From positions 1,080,520-1,102,101 of the forward strand of contig BFEA01000351.1 in assembly GCA_003427395.1 (NCBI GenBank): a stretch of 21,582 nucleotides of DNA, written 5' to 3'. Positions 9,591 to 18,555 of this stretch are shown here, in pieces. Both the position numbers and the translations under genes were made by a program. The notes beneath the pieces are model-generated. The model was not told the DNA's origin. It searched no databases and was given only the letters and a program-made list of their open reading frames with translations. Origin of the DNA: Chara braunii (lineage: Eukaryota > Streptophyta > Charophyceae > Charales > Characeae). The first letter of the stretch is position 1; the number at the start of each line of letters is the position of its first letter.

Positions 9591-10337
9591 CGACCCTTCA
9601 TCTTAGAAACAGACGGGGGACCGCTGGCAGTTGGAGGAGTACTGATACAGAAGAGCGAGGAAGGCAAGGAAAGGCCAATCAGATTTGAAAGTAAGACCTT
9701 GAATTCGGCAGAACGGTGGTACTCACGGTTCAAGAAAGAGGTCTTAGCGATCCTGCATTGTCTTAAGACCTTCCAAGCATACCTGTTTGGGAGGCGATTT
9801 ATCTTAAGGATCGACCCCACCAATGTTGTCGGGGCACTGAAGAATTACAAGCCTATAGATCCGACCATCGGCAGATGAATAGGCTTCATATGGCAGTTCG
9901 ACTACAAGGTCAAGCGGATTACCGGGCTTCGAAACAGGGCGGATGGACTGAGTAGGGTATGCATCACGCCGGAGGGAATAGAGGATGAAGAGCCAATTGA
10001 CGCCTTCCTGGAACATGAAGGGGGAACCCTTGTCGTGGACAATGAGATGGCAGACTCCAAGCTCACAACAGGTCCGCTGCTGATCCAGACTCTGGAAAAA
10101 GGTGCGCCCACGGTAGTTGCAGAGCTCAGGGAAGGGTCAGTCACCACATTTAGGCGCAAAGAGGAAAATGACTCGTGGGGAACGGCAGTAGGGCCTAAAG
10201 AGGAACTAATGGCAATGGTCATTGAAGGGGGACGAGACGCCGTGATGACCTTAGCAGAAACCTGGGCGCAAAGGGAGTGGCAGTACCTAGTTAACCAGAC
10301 TCAGGAGGAGCAGGATGTTGACCAGAAGGAACGATAA
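9591..10337 (+). pseudogene. RNase H domain and RNase H-integrase spacer
   Basis: Same frame as RT, after TGA 9588. The RNase H hallmarks are in order: FILETDGGPLAVGGVL (first Asp, codon 9612), AERWYSRFKKEVLAIL (Glu), RFILRIDPTNVVGAL (Asp) and KRITGLRNRADGLSR (last Asp). A TGA at 9876 lies in GR-stop-IGFIWQFDYK, where a Trp fits the family, so TGG to TGA is likely. The remaining part (about 9990-10334) is an acidic spacer without catalytic motif, open to TAA 10335-10337. RNase H degrades the RNA strand of the hybrid during reverse transcription. Confidence 0.85.
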
Positions 10338-10352
10338 TTCTTTCTCATACAG

Positions 10353-11658
10353 ATGTATGAGAGCGTCTTAAGGGAAATCGGCCTACTGCTTATAGGAAAC
10401 AAGCAGCCCACGGAAGTCAGCCCCAAGGCAAGGGAGGAAGCCGAAAAGTATGTTTTAAGGAATGGCCACCTGTTCAAGAAGGAAGAGGGGATGATGCCTA
10501 GACGAGTCGTGTGCGGAAGGTCTAGGCAGTTAGACATAGTCCAGGCAATGCACGATGGACTAGCTGGAGGGCATAGGTCATCCAAAGGGACCCTTGCGAA
10601 AATCGCACCACTCTACTTCTGGCCAGGTATGGCAGGAATGGTGGCAACATACTGCCAGACATGCCTGATATGCCAAGAAAGGAGTTCCGCACGTGTCTTC
10701 GAGCCCCTTAGACCTACCCGGGTACTAGGGTCGCGGCACCTAGTCCACCTCGACCTTGCGGTTATGCCGGTGTCAACGGATGGATACAGGTATATCTTGG
10801 ATGCAAGGGATAACCTCAGTGGCTACGTAGAGGCGGTAGCACTCAAGAGAAAAACGGGGAAGGAAGTGGCCGATTGGATAGAGGATTTCTACCTAAGATA
10901 CCCTTTTGTGCACAGGTTCATAGCAGACAATGGGACGACGTTCGTCAATCAGGAGGTATTGAGCAGGCTTAAGACCTTGTGCGTACCCATCAAGATCATT
11001 TAGCCATACCACCCGGAGGCAAATGCACCGGTAGAAAGGGGGCATCGGACCTTGAAGAACACAATTGTCAAACTGACAGTGAATGATTTGGGAAACTGAC
11101 CACGGTATCCCAAGCAGGCAGTCTTCTTTGAGAACATGACACCAAAGAGAACGACGGGGTGCATTCCAGTGGAGCTATGGTATGGAAGGGAGATTGACTT
11201 CCCAGTAGAGACCCTCGTCCCTACCTGGAACAGGTTAGACGATGATCCGCACTTGACCACGGAGGAGTTAATTGTCGCACGTTGCCAACAGGTCATTAGG
11301 AATGATGAGGCATTGGAAGAAGTGGTTAATCGTGTAACGATAGTCGGATGAGGAACAAGGCAAGGTGGGACCAGGTGAAGAATATCCGGAAGGAGCCGCT
11401 TCAAGTAGGGGAAAAGGTGCTAGTTAGGAACTCCGCTCTTGAGAGCACGTGGTCTGGGCAGCTGGGAAAGAGGTTCAAAGGGCCCTACAGGATCGCTAAG
11501 TGGGTGGGATTGAACACGTTCGAACTTGAGGACCTAATGATACTAATATAAGAGGGTCATTTCCGGGACAGAGGTTGGTCAGGTTTTTTAGCAGGGATCC
11601 TGTGGAACAGTGGCTACAAGAAGCCCAGAACAGGGAAACAGGGGAATTGACAGCCTGA
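10353..11658 (+). pseudogene. Integrase with HHCC, D-D-35-E and GPY/F module
   Basis: DNA integrase of the element. In the 216-codon stretch from ATG 10353, the zinc-binding region has H67, H74, C104 and C107 (MHDGLAGGH ... CLICQ). Catalytic residues are D134 (VHLDLAVMP), D192 (FIADNGTTF) and E228 (PYHPEANAPVERG), a D-X35-E spacing. The Glu lies beyond TAG 11001-11003, which directly precedes PYHPE. TGA 11097 sits where Trp fits. After TGA 11349 the frame shifts and the C-terminal module follows: ARWDQVKNIR, VGEKVLVRNSALE, then KRFKGPYRI (GPY/F motif). A further shift near 11535 leads to GSFPGQRLVRFFSRDPVEQW and TGA 11656. No chromodomain is recognisable. All catalytic residues are present, but the copy is broken. 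Confidence 0.88.
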
Positions 11659-12059
11659 AAGGCAGGCAGCTGGCTATAGTTATGGACCGCCTCCCTGTGG
11701 AAGTGATCATGACAACAGGGATTGTTCGTTTGTGTAACTTGACTTTTGTGGAACGTGGGAAGACTGCCTGGGATGACTATGAATGGGGTTGGGAGCATGG
11801 GACAATGTACTATAGTTTTTGTGGGCAACTCTGGGGACTGTCTACACGAGGTATCTAATTGCCGGGACAATGTACCATAGTTTTTGTGGGGTGATGCTGT
11901 GAACTGCCTACATGAGGCACCTATGTGTTGGGACAATGTGCCAAGGGATCTAAAGGGATTATGGGATCGCCAACTACAGGGGGGTAAGCAAGGGTTCAAG
12001 GAAGGCCTGCAAATCTGCAAATGAGGGTGGGAGGGAATGTGCGCGTATGAGGGGATGAG
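11659..12059 (+). repeat. About 65-bp tandem repeat downstream of pol
   Basis: Units starting GGGACAATGT occur at 11799, 11864 and 11930 (spacing 65 and 66 bp). The first two share GGGACAATGTAYYATAGTTTTTGTGGG and a CTACAYGAGG segment; the third decays after about 15 bp. The rest of the interval holds no gene I can support. It separates the pol terminus from the next ORF and could be a leader or promoter for it. Confidence 0.75.
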
Positions 12060-12731
12060 ATGACTGTTATGGATGGACAGGACCAAGGAACAAGAAGGAC
12101 AGCAAGAAAGGACAAAATGGAGTTAGGGAATGAGAATGACAGCAACGCAATCAACAGGCCGAACGAGCAGCAGCCAACAAGACAGGCTGGAGAGTCAAGC
12201 TCCAAGAAAAGGAAGTTGTATGTAGGGTTTGATCACAATCTGGTTGTGAACAGGGGGGGCAGAAAGCAAGGGACCAGGGGACCTTCACCACCAAGGGAGG
12301 GGGAGCCAATAATCCTCCCATCAGAAAGTGACACTAGCAGTGAGGAGGAAGGGAACCCGGGGAAAAGACAAGGATTGGGAGAGGAGGAGTCCATTGAAGT
12401 CATAGACCTCAGCAGCGAGGAGGAAGAGGATGAAGTGACGACACCCACAAAGGAAGTACGGGGTAGAGAGGAGGACCCGGGGGAAGAAAAGCACAAATGG
12501 AGAAGAGAATTTGGGCAGTCTTTCACCGACTGGTTCGACTAATGGGCCAGCATCCTGCGATACGGATGGGCAATGAAAGGCACGCAAAAGTTGAACAGAG
12601 GGGAGGACATATCCCCAACGACTTCCTTTACGGAGGAGGAGCTTCTTGGCCTACAGAGGTCAAAGAGACTAATGCAACAAGAATTTGAGGCTCGTGCGAA
12701 GGAGGCTCGACGCAAGGCAGCTGGGCAGTAA
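12060..12731 (+). pseudogene. Extra ORF 3' of pol: acidic protein with NLS-like and SIM-like motifs
   Basis: Unrecognised protein. ATG 12060 opens 160 codons to TAA 12540-12542, and the same frame stays open for 62 further codons to TAA 12729-12731, so an original product of about 223 residues with one nonsense change is likely. Visible features: a basic cluster SSKKRKL (residues 47-53, NLS-like), and two hydrophobic-then-acidic motifs, EPIILPSES...SSEEE (82-97) and SIEVIDLSSEEEEDE (111-125). The latter fits the SUMO-interaction motif pattern (V/I-x-V/I-V/I or V-I-D-L followed by acidic/Ser residues). The tail beyond the stop is a helix-like segment EEELLGLQRSKRLMQQEFEA. Proline/Ser/Glu-rich, disordered composition otherwise. 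Same strand as pol, 401 bp after it. Some Ty3-type elements carry additional ORFs here; a nuclear chromatin-associated role is inference only. Confidence 0.6.
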
Positions 12732-13693
12732 AGGGATAATGGGCAGAATGGGGGTTAGCTAAAAATTGATGGAGGGTTGGTACCTGGGCAGGTGGGACTG
12801 TTATTTTGAATTGCGCATCTGAAACTTTTTGAATGGACTGTGATGGGACAACTTCTGGACTCGAAATGGCTAAGGAAAGGGTAATGAATACTACTTTACA
12901 CAAGTAGTTGATTCTTCAGAAAGGACATGAGGATCACTGCATTTAGAGGGTAGGACTGTGAATGGTTGGGCTTTGTCTAAAGCAAGGTAAAAACAGAGGG
13001 ACCTAGACGAGACGAGTCTGTATGTTGTCTTTGCATTCGAACTTTGTTTCTTCGCCTTTTAAAAAAACTGCGATGTAATTGCCTTTGGATTGGGGGGGGG
13101 GGAGCTCGTAAGGGGAAGGGTAACCAGTGCTACTTTGTATGAGTACTCGCTCCTTTTGAAAATTGGAAGCTTTTTGGTAGTAAGGAAGGGACTGGGGATG
13201 GTTGACTCTGCCTCTAAAAGGGCAAGCAAGGGCATGTGAACTACTGAATGTTGGAAGAAAACGTTCATGACGAAAAACCTTTTCCTCTGAATTATGTATC
13301 CATGATTGAATGAGTCATTGCATGAGTTCGTGTGAGAGGTTAGGGGACCTATGGGTAAAGAGATATCCTCTTCCCTAGGAGCCTAATCCAACCTATCCCA
13401 GACAAGGCCAAAACATTGAGAGGATATGAGAAGTCAAGAAAGGAACCAATTAGCACTCCTTGTAATGATTGAATGGTCGGGCGGGCTGGTGTTGCTTGGG
13501 GTCACGAGCCCCAACTCGAGCACTAGACGCTAAGTCGGATGTATGGATGGACATAAGAATGACAAATGATAAAAGAAAGAGAAAGAACCATGCGTCAAAA
13601 CTCGAAAAGATGGACGCCTTCTAACCCCCGAGACGAGATAGGATCCGTGTCCTCGAGGCCCACCCCCTCGGACGCTAACATTGCAATGGAAAA
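12732..13693. other. Non-coding stretch after the extra ORF
   Basis: No gene seen. Two diverged segments share AAGGGTAAYNAGTGCTACTTTRYAYGAGTA-like wording (about 12876 and 13118), hinting at an old duplication of about 240 bp. A G-run of 11-12 lies at about 13093. If the retroelement's 3' LTR lies in this window it should start in this interval, but no matching upstream copy was found. Confidence 0.4.
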
Positions 13694-13885
13694 GGATGAC
13701 CCTAACCAGGCTGCCCAATTAAAACGGATAAGGATGACCCTAACCAGGCTGTCCAATTGGAATGGATAAGGATGGTCCTAACCAAACTGTCCGATTACAA
13801 TGGATAAGAATGACCCTAACCAGGCTATTCGAGTTGGAATTGGAAAGAACGACCCTAACCAGGTTGTTCGGGATGGCCCCTGACA
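13694..13885 (+). repeat. 38-bp minisatellite, about five copies
   Basis: Units beginning GRATGACCCTAACCAGGCT start at 13694, 13732, 13770, 13808 and 13847 (spacing 38, 38, 38, 39 bp). Divergence is modest and increases to the right. Non-coding. Confidence 0.9.
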
Positions 13886-13949
13886 AGGGTCATTCTTTGG
13901 AATTGGCACTGGGGTCCCCTTGCATGGCTGCTTGAGATGCATGATATGA

Positions 13950-14265
13950 GAAGAGTTGAGCTTTGAAAAAGACATTGGGAAAAGTTGAGCTTTGGAAAAG
14001 ATATTGGGAAGAGTTTTGGAAATGATATTGGAAGAGCTGAGTTTTGGAAAAGATATTGGGAAGAGCTGAGCTTTGGAAAGGATATTGGAAGAGCTGAGCT
14101 TTGGAAAAGACATTGGGAAGAGCTCAGCCTTGGAAAAGATATTGGACTCAGCCTTGGGAAAGATATTGGACTCAGCCTTGGAAGAGATATTGCATTGAGG
14201 TCTGAACTGAGGTTGAGCATGGGAATGAGACTGAGCACTGGAATTGGATTGAGTACTGAAAAATG
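13950..14265 (+). repeat. Short-unit minisatellite (about 20-30 bp), GAGCTTTGGAAAAGATATTGGGAA type
   Basis: More than ten imperfect copies of a GAGCTTTGGAAAAGAYATTGGGAA-like unit, including two adjacent 24-bp units (CTCAGCCTTGGRAAAGATATTGGA). The open frames across it on both strands are products of the repeat, not genes. Confidence 0.85.
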
Positions 14266-14269
14266 CATT

Positions 14270-15235
14270 GCATAAACAGGGGACCCCAGGCAACTTGAAA
14301 TGGACTTGGAAAGAGCATTGAAATGAAATTTCTCTTTTCTTCTAGTCTTTGGCCTCAGCAAGAGGGGGATACCAGTGCATGCACCGCAACCCCAAGACCT
14401 CTATCCCTTTGAGGGAAAAGTCTCAGCGCGACCTGTTCCTCTTCGAGGGAATGGGGGTGAAAGGACTAAGGCACCTACTACTTGGATCGGTGCAAGACGT
14501 CCGGAACCACCTCCGACAATGAGCTCTAGTCGGGGAGTTCAAATTGTGTCTCCTGTTGAATGCCTAAACGTCAAAGGGCGAGAGAGCTAAATGGGCAAGG
14601 AAGTCATTCTCATCTAGTTTATCTTGCCCTCTCCAACCACACACCATATCATAGAGGGGTGTCATGGTCGTTTGGGCCAGACCTCGGCTGCCCGCACTAA
14701 GTTGGGCAGCACTGTCCAAGGGGAAGGGCTTGGCGGAGTACCGGGTGGAGTCCGCGGCCACCACGGGGCATTGACACTGCCCTGCCGGAGCATTACAACC
14801 GCTTCAGGACTAATTGCGAGGTCTTTGTAACTGCACTCGCGGACTAATCGAGAGCCCCAACTCTCTTGAAAGAAAGAGGCCAGAATCCAGAAAAATCACC
14901 ACTCGGTAGGAACGATTCGCGAGGATCGCTCTTACGGCTAGACGAGGCCCTGGGAGGCTTGGATTGGACCTGCCTGCCGGACGTGGGGAGAAACCTCAGT
15001 AATGGTGCTCGCCACGTAAGAGAAGAAAGGTCGGACCGAGTAGGAGGATGAAGCGTCGTTCGCTGGGGAGGAACTGATCACTCTTCCTTTTGTGAAGCTG
15101 GTGGGTTTGTGTCCTTGACTGCGGTTCGTGGGCCAAAGGTCTCCGTACCTCCGAGTGAGAATCAGTCGCGCGATGGGAACATCGCGTTTTGAGTGGGGGG
15201 AAGGTGTGTCATCTACCAATAAATACGCATGGAAA
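14270..15235. other. Non-coding stretch between minisatellites
   Basis: Nearly 1 kb without a recognisable protein, RNA or element motif on either strand. Several short open frames (60-70 codons) lack any familiar pattern. Base composition is more balanced and CpG-richer than the flanking repeats. Confidence 0.4.
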
Positions 15236-15237
15236 AA

Positions 15238-15550
15238 AATTTGTAATTGGCTTTGCATGGGCCTGAGAAAAGGGGTCTGGCAAGACGTCAAAAAAAAAAA
15301 AAAAGACTTGTAATTGGTGTTGTATGGGTCTGAGAAAAGGGGGGTCTGGCAAGAGGCCGAGACAGAAAGGACTGGAGCAAGTGACATAGTATGAACTTGA
15401 GAAAAAAGGTCTGGCAAGACAACCAGGAAGGAAAGGGCTGGTATGATTGATTCTGCATGGACTTGAGAAAAGGACTGGCAGGCTGGGGAATGGCTGTGTG
15501 ATTGGTTTGCATAAGCTTGAAAAGAAGGGTCTGACAAGACGCTTAGAAAA
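15238..15550 (+). repeat. Degenerate tandem repeat of about 60-75 bp, five copies
   Basis: The core TTTGCATGGRCYTGAGAAAAGGGGTCTGGCAAGACG recurs from about 15240, 15308, 15382, 15445 and 15505. The unit length varies because of A-runs (15 As at about 15290). Non-coding. Confidence 0.8.
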
Positions 15551-15554
15551 AAAA

Positions 15555-15561
15555 TATATAA
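15555..15561 (+). promoter_or_regulatory. Possible TATA box upstream of methyltransferase fragment
   Basis: TATATAA in an A-rich context. It lies about 360 bp upstream of the first methyltransferase-like coding stretch and would set a start site near 15585. Support is only the motif and position. Confidence 0.3.
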
Positions 15562-15564
15562 GGG

Positions 15565-15958
15565 ATGAACCAAACCTGGTACATGGAAAGTCAATTAAGT
15601 AAAGAGCAAGAAAGGGCAGAGGATGATATGCATGCAGAATTGGCAAGACCTGAGAAAGGCCGGGTAAAAGAACCCAAGGGAAATGTACGTGGATTCGATA
15701 AAGCCCGAGCTCCAGGGAAGGGTAAAGGGAAAGTATGGATTGCACGGGCCGAAAAGTATATCACTCTGTGATGAGCTAAGAGTAATGAATGATTTCTGCT
15801 CGAGAATGTTTTCTCAATGGAATGGGAAGATAAATTTGAGATTACGAATGCAGCCTTCAAAACATTGTCGAGAGCGAGAAATAACGTACTATGAAAGACT
15901 AGCTACAAGGCATGTCTGTTGCCAGATCCCCTCCCAAGGGGCGATGCTAGTCAACTAG
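15565..15958 (+). other. Overlapping open frames, possible 5' part of the methyltransferase gene
   Basis: Two open frames on the plus strand: 15565-15771 (68 codons, basic, KARAPGKGKGKVW) and 15683-15958 (91 codons, with LCDELRVMNDFCSRMFSQW and CREREITYYERLATRH). I recognise neither. They directly precede the methyltransferase fragment on the same strand, with the second frame ending where the next coding-like stretch starts, so they may be its decayed upstream portion or unrelated. Confidence 0.3.
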
Positions 15959-16361
15959 ATGCTGAGAGAAAGAGAGAAAGAGACATCAAGCTGCTTGAGC
16001 TCCTTGACGTGTTGCTGGCTCGCACAGGGAGGAAGCCATGGCGAATGATCCTTGTGACATTCGTCGCAAAAATCCCCCTTTTATCTCGGTCCTTTAGGAG
16101 GGTGATGGACTTGTCGTTCTCTCCTTGTGGGACGATATTGGAGGCTATTGCGAAGCCCTTGAGTATTTGGGAGTTCCAGTGAGAAAGAGATACAGCTGTG
16201 AGGCGGATATTGATGCACAAGGAATGTTACGCGCTCGTTACAAAGACATTATTGAGCTTGGGGACGTTACGCTATTCAAGGGAAACCTTTGTTGAGGAGC
16301 CTGTTGGTCTGGTTGTGGCAGGCTTCATTGCCAGGACCTGAGCGCCATGGGATGGTAACTG
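15919..16361 (+). pseudogene. Fragment of a C5 cytosine DNA methyltransferase (motifs I-IV)
   Basis: Would transfer a methyl group from S-adenosylmethionine to cytosine C5 in DNA. A helical stretch (ERDIKLLELLDVLLARTGRK, 15979-16036) is followed after a frame change by ATG 16038, NPPFISVL, TAG 16095, then motif I: GLVVLSLWDDIGGYCEALEY (AdoMet-binding, normally F-D/A-G-I-G). Next come the acidic motif II region (RYSCEADIDAQ) and motif III-like IIELGDVTLF. Frame changes near 16278 to EEPVGLVVAGF and back near 16326 to HCQDLSAMG: together this is motif IV, normally GFPCQDLS, with the catalytic Cys codon at 16329 kept and Pro lost at the indel. Spacing fits the family. Motifs VI-X were not found downstream. 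The DNMT3/DRM-like LSL-x-D start and VPV spacing hint at subclass, not proven. A pseudogene, or a gene with introns. Confidence 0.72.
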
Positions 16362-17071
16362 AAACTAAGCCTGACTGACGTGAAAAATAGAAAACCCGAA
16401 ACAAAACCTTTGACTCCCCCATACCCTCCTTCACTCCAAGGGACGGTAAACTGAAGGAAAACCCTGAGAAAAGAATGGAAAAGGACAAAAAGAACCCTGG
16501 CAAGCTAACTACCCATCTCACCCCACCCCCCTTCTCCGTCTGTCTATCACTCCAAAAATCCCCACTGACTATGAACTTGTGCGCGATGAGGACCTCGCGA
16601 ATGAGTGGGGGGAATATGTCGGGACTGGTGAGTCCTGAATGATTTCCCATCACTCAAGAGACTGTATATGGCCGATTTGTGCACGGCGGAGAAAACCGGA
16701 GGCAGGGAGGATGGAAGGATCAAGACATAAGCATAGGCACTAGGGAGCTAGAGGCTGCCCAAAGTTGCAGAGACCCTTGGGCTAAGAAAAAATTGACTGA
16801 ACAAGGGACGACAAAGTGCCGCAAGCAAATAGCGAAGGCGACACTTCCCCCGAAATGGAGAAGGACCTCCGGAAAAAGCAATGACGAAGGTTGTGCAGGT
16901 ACAAGGGAGGAATAGGACGTAAGGCGCTGACACGAGAAAACGTGGCCGGACCAGGTGGGCCATCAGGATGCTACGGCAAGAGGGCCAAGGGGACCATAGC
17001 TTAAGAAGGGATCCACATTTGGGGAGGAACGGTGCACAGGACAAGGAAGAAACAAGGAGAGGGGATCGTGT
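16362..17071. other. Stretch after the methyltransferase motif IV; one weak coding-like segment
   Basis: No clear gene. One segment in a single frame, 16537-16638 (RLSITPKIPTDYELVRDEDL... to TGA 16636), reads like protein and could be a later exon of the methyltransferase or of another gene; I cannot match it to motifs VI-X. The base sequence GATGGTAACT at about 16351 could be a splice donor. The remainder is purine-rich without motif. Confidence 0.3.
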
Positions 17072-17275
17072 GAGACCAAGAGAAGACGTGGTACCGACGG
17101 GTCAAAGTGTTAGGGACCACGTGAGACCAAGAAAAGGTATGGCCCCAATGGGCCAAATGTCAGGGGCCACGCGAGAGCAAAGAAAAAGTGTGGCACCAAC
17201 GGGCCAAGTACCGAGGGCCACATGGGAGCAGGCGAAGGCGCGGCATTAATGGGTTGAGTGTCGGGGACCACGTGG
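17072..17275 (+). repeat. 51-bp minisatellite, four clear copies
   Basis: Units start GAGACCAAGA or GAGAGCAAAG or GGGAGCAGGC at 17072, 17123, 17173 and 17224 (spacing 51, 50, 51 bp); each ends ...GGGCCAAGTGTCGGGGACCACGTG-like. Weaker copies continue to about 17460 (ACTAGTGTCRGGGAC). The 17-codon period keeps a frame open, but no protein family is evident. Confidence 0.85.
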
Positions 17276-17506
17276 CACCAATGGGGCTAGTGTTGGGGGC
17301 CATGGGGGACTAAGTAAAAATAGTGGTACCAACGGGACCGCCGACGGGACCACCAGTGAGATGAGTATTGGTGGGACGGGTACCGACGAGACTAGTGTCA
17401 GGGACTAGTGTCGGGGACCAGCGTGGGACAAGTGGCGGGGACCTGTAGCGTCCCAAGGGAAAATTGCGGCAATGTGTGTGGTATAAAAAAACAAAAACAA
17501 GTTGCG

Positions 17507-17531
17507 CCGTCAAGATCGGAGATCTTGACGG
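17507..17531. repeat. Perfect hairpin, 11-bp stem, 3-nt loop
   Basis: CCGTCAAGATC at 17507-17517, GGA loop, GATCTTGACGG at 17521-17531. Confidence 0.95.
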
Positions 17532-17546
17532 TCAAATTTATTAGCA

Positions 17547-17568
17547 CCACTAGTGCAAGCACTAGTGG
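17547..17568. repeat. Perfect hairpin, 10-bp stem, 2-nt loop
   Basis: CCACTAGTGC, AA, GCACTAGTGG. A counterpart with 9-bp stem (CACTAGTGT, CA, ACACTAGTG) lies at 19154-19173. Confidence 0.95.
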
Positions 17569-17860
17569 GAGCAAGTGGGAGGGCTAAAAGAAAAATAGAA
17601 AGTAAGAAAACAGGTAATGGGAGGCATGGAAGCAATCCGAAAAATCTCCGATTAGCCTCCCCTAAGAAAATAGAGCCAAAGGGGGCCAACGTAAAAAAAA
17701 TAGGCTCCCGGAAAAAATCGGTGCAAAGGGCCTGCCGTTTGGGAGAGAGGAGGACTAACGGTGGCTCCCAAGGACATCAAAGGGTCACAACTGCAGTCCG
17801 AAAAATAACGGAATGACCCTTGGGTGTAGGAAGGGCCAAAACTAAGAGGGAGAGGCAAGA

Positions 17861-18232
17861 AAAGGGCCTTAACGGCTAGTTGACACTTGGCATGCAAAAA
17901 GAAAAAGAAAAAGAAAAGAAAAATGAGGGAGAATGAGACAAGGAGGGTGAGAGGGAGTGAGTGAGTTGGCCGTCAGTTGGGACTGCCAAGTCCCAACTGT
18001 CCGCAAGTGGAGGAAAAGAAAAGGAAAAAAAAATAAAAATGAAAAAAGGGCCTTAACGGCTAGTTCACACTTGGCAAGCACAAATAAAAAGAAAAGAAAA
18101 AGAAAAAGGAGGTGAGAGAGGATGAGTGAGTTGGCCATCAGTTGGGACTGCAGCAAGTAGGGACTGCCAAGTCCCAACTGTCCACAATTGGTGAAAAAAG
18201 AAAAGAAAAATAAAAGTAAAAGGAGGAAAGTC
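17861..18232 (+). repeat. 184-bp tandem duplication carrying an inverted repeat
   Basis: Both units begin AAAGGGCCTTAACGGCTAGTT (17861 and 18045) and run through an A/G-rich tract, GAGTTGGCC and the pair CAGTTGGGACT / AGTCCCAACTG (17974-17999 with 4-nt loop; 18139-18180 with 20-nt loop). A third, truncated start (AAAGGGCACTAACGG) is at 18233. Confidence 0.85.
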
Positions 18233-18363
18233 AAAAGGGCACTAACGGACAAAAACGGCCACCTAGGGGAAGGGTTTTGGACGAGATTCACTTGGGCAAT
18301 GTGGCGGTTACAAAGGACTATGGTTTTTTTTTTTTATGCTAAGAAAATTAAAGAAAAACAAGG

Positions 18364-18398
18364 CCCCATGCAACCGAAAAATAACGGATTGCATGGGG
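18364..18398. repeat. Long hairpin, 13-bp stem with one bulge, loop AAAAATAA
   Basis: CCCCATGCAACCG, loop AAAAATAA, CGGATTGCATGGGG. The loop and stem core recur at 18691-18718 with changed but still paired bases. Confidence 0.95.
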
Positions 18399-18529
18399 GA
18401 GACCAAAATCAAGTTCTAAGTGCTCAGGGAGCCAAAATTGAGGCCGGATGCAGTTGGGAAGTGGCCGCCTGATTTTCCTTTGGTAGGGGGATAGTTGAGG
18501 GGCACTAGGACAATGAAGACAACCCTTAC

Positions 18530-18555
18530 TGCAGTCCGAGCTACAATGGACTGCA
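18530..18555. repeat. Hairpin, 8-bp stem (TGCAGTCC/GGACTGCA)
   Basis: TGCAGTCC at 18530-18537 and GGACTGCA at 18548-18555, 10-nt loop; same stem core as the hairpin at 18691. Confidence 0.9.

Larger units (their letters stand above)
4829..12731 (+). mobile_element. Degenerate Ty3/gypsy-type LTR retrotransposon, internal region (limits uncertain)
   Basis: The domain order Gag with zinc knuckle, aspartic protease, reverse transcriptase, RNase H, integrase and GPY/F C-terminus is that of Metaviridae-type (Ty3/gypsy) retrotransposons, not Ty1/copia, where integrase precedes RT. Most of the locus (about 5460-7940 and 8290-11345) stays in one frame if stops are ignored, so it was a single long polyprotein or closely linked ORFs. 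At least ten in-frame stops and frameshifts near 5450-5500, 7850-7940, 8250-8325, 11345 and 11535 make it non-autonomous today. No LTRs, PBS or target-site duplication were identified, so the limits given are only the outermost coding segments I associate with it. The ORF at 12060-12731 is included tentatively. Confidence 0.8.
17431..18010 (+). repeat. Upstream member of a diverged direct-repeat pair (about 600 bp)
   Basis: AGTGGCGGGGACCTGTAGCGTCCC at 17431 corresponds to AGCGGCGGGGACTTGAGGTGTCCC at 19037, and GCGCCGT...CCACTAGTGC...GCACTAGTGG at 17504-17569 to 19110-19175, both at an offset of exactly 1,606 bp without gaps (about three quarters identical by eye over 66 bp). Further, looser similarity runs to AGTTGGGACT...AGTCCCAACT at about 17974 versus 19577. 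May be LTRs of a small non-autonomous element or a tandem duplication. Confidence 0.55.

Noticed and set aside
13694-13885. 38-bp regular repeats as a CRISPR array
   Set aside because: Units are contiguous without unique spacers, and no cas genes are present.
13985-14275. 96-codon frame with SFGKDIG repeats
   Set aside because: The peptide repeat follows the minisatellite unit exactly and the period is not constant in frame; no start or family support.
17501-17600. Hairpin at 17507 as a bacterial-type terminator
   Set aside because: No U-run follows, and the context is eukaryotic repeat DNA.
17869-18291. 140-codon minus-strand Leu/Phe-rich frame
   Set aside because: Spans the A/G-rich 184-bp duplication; composition explains it.
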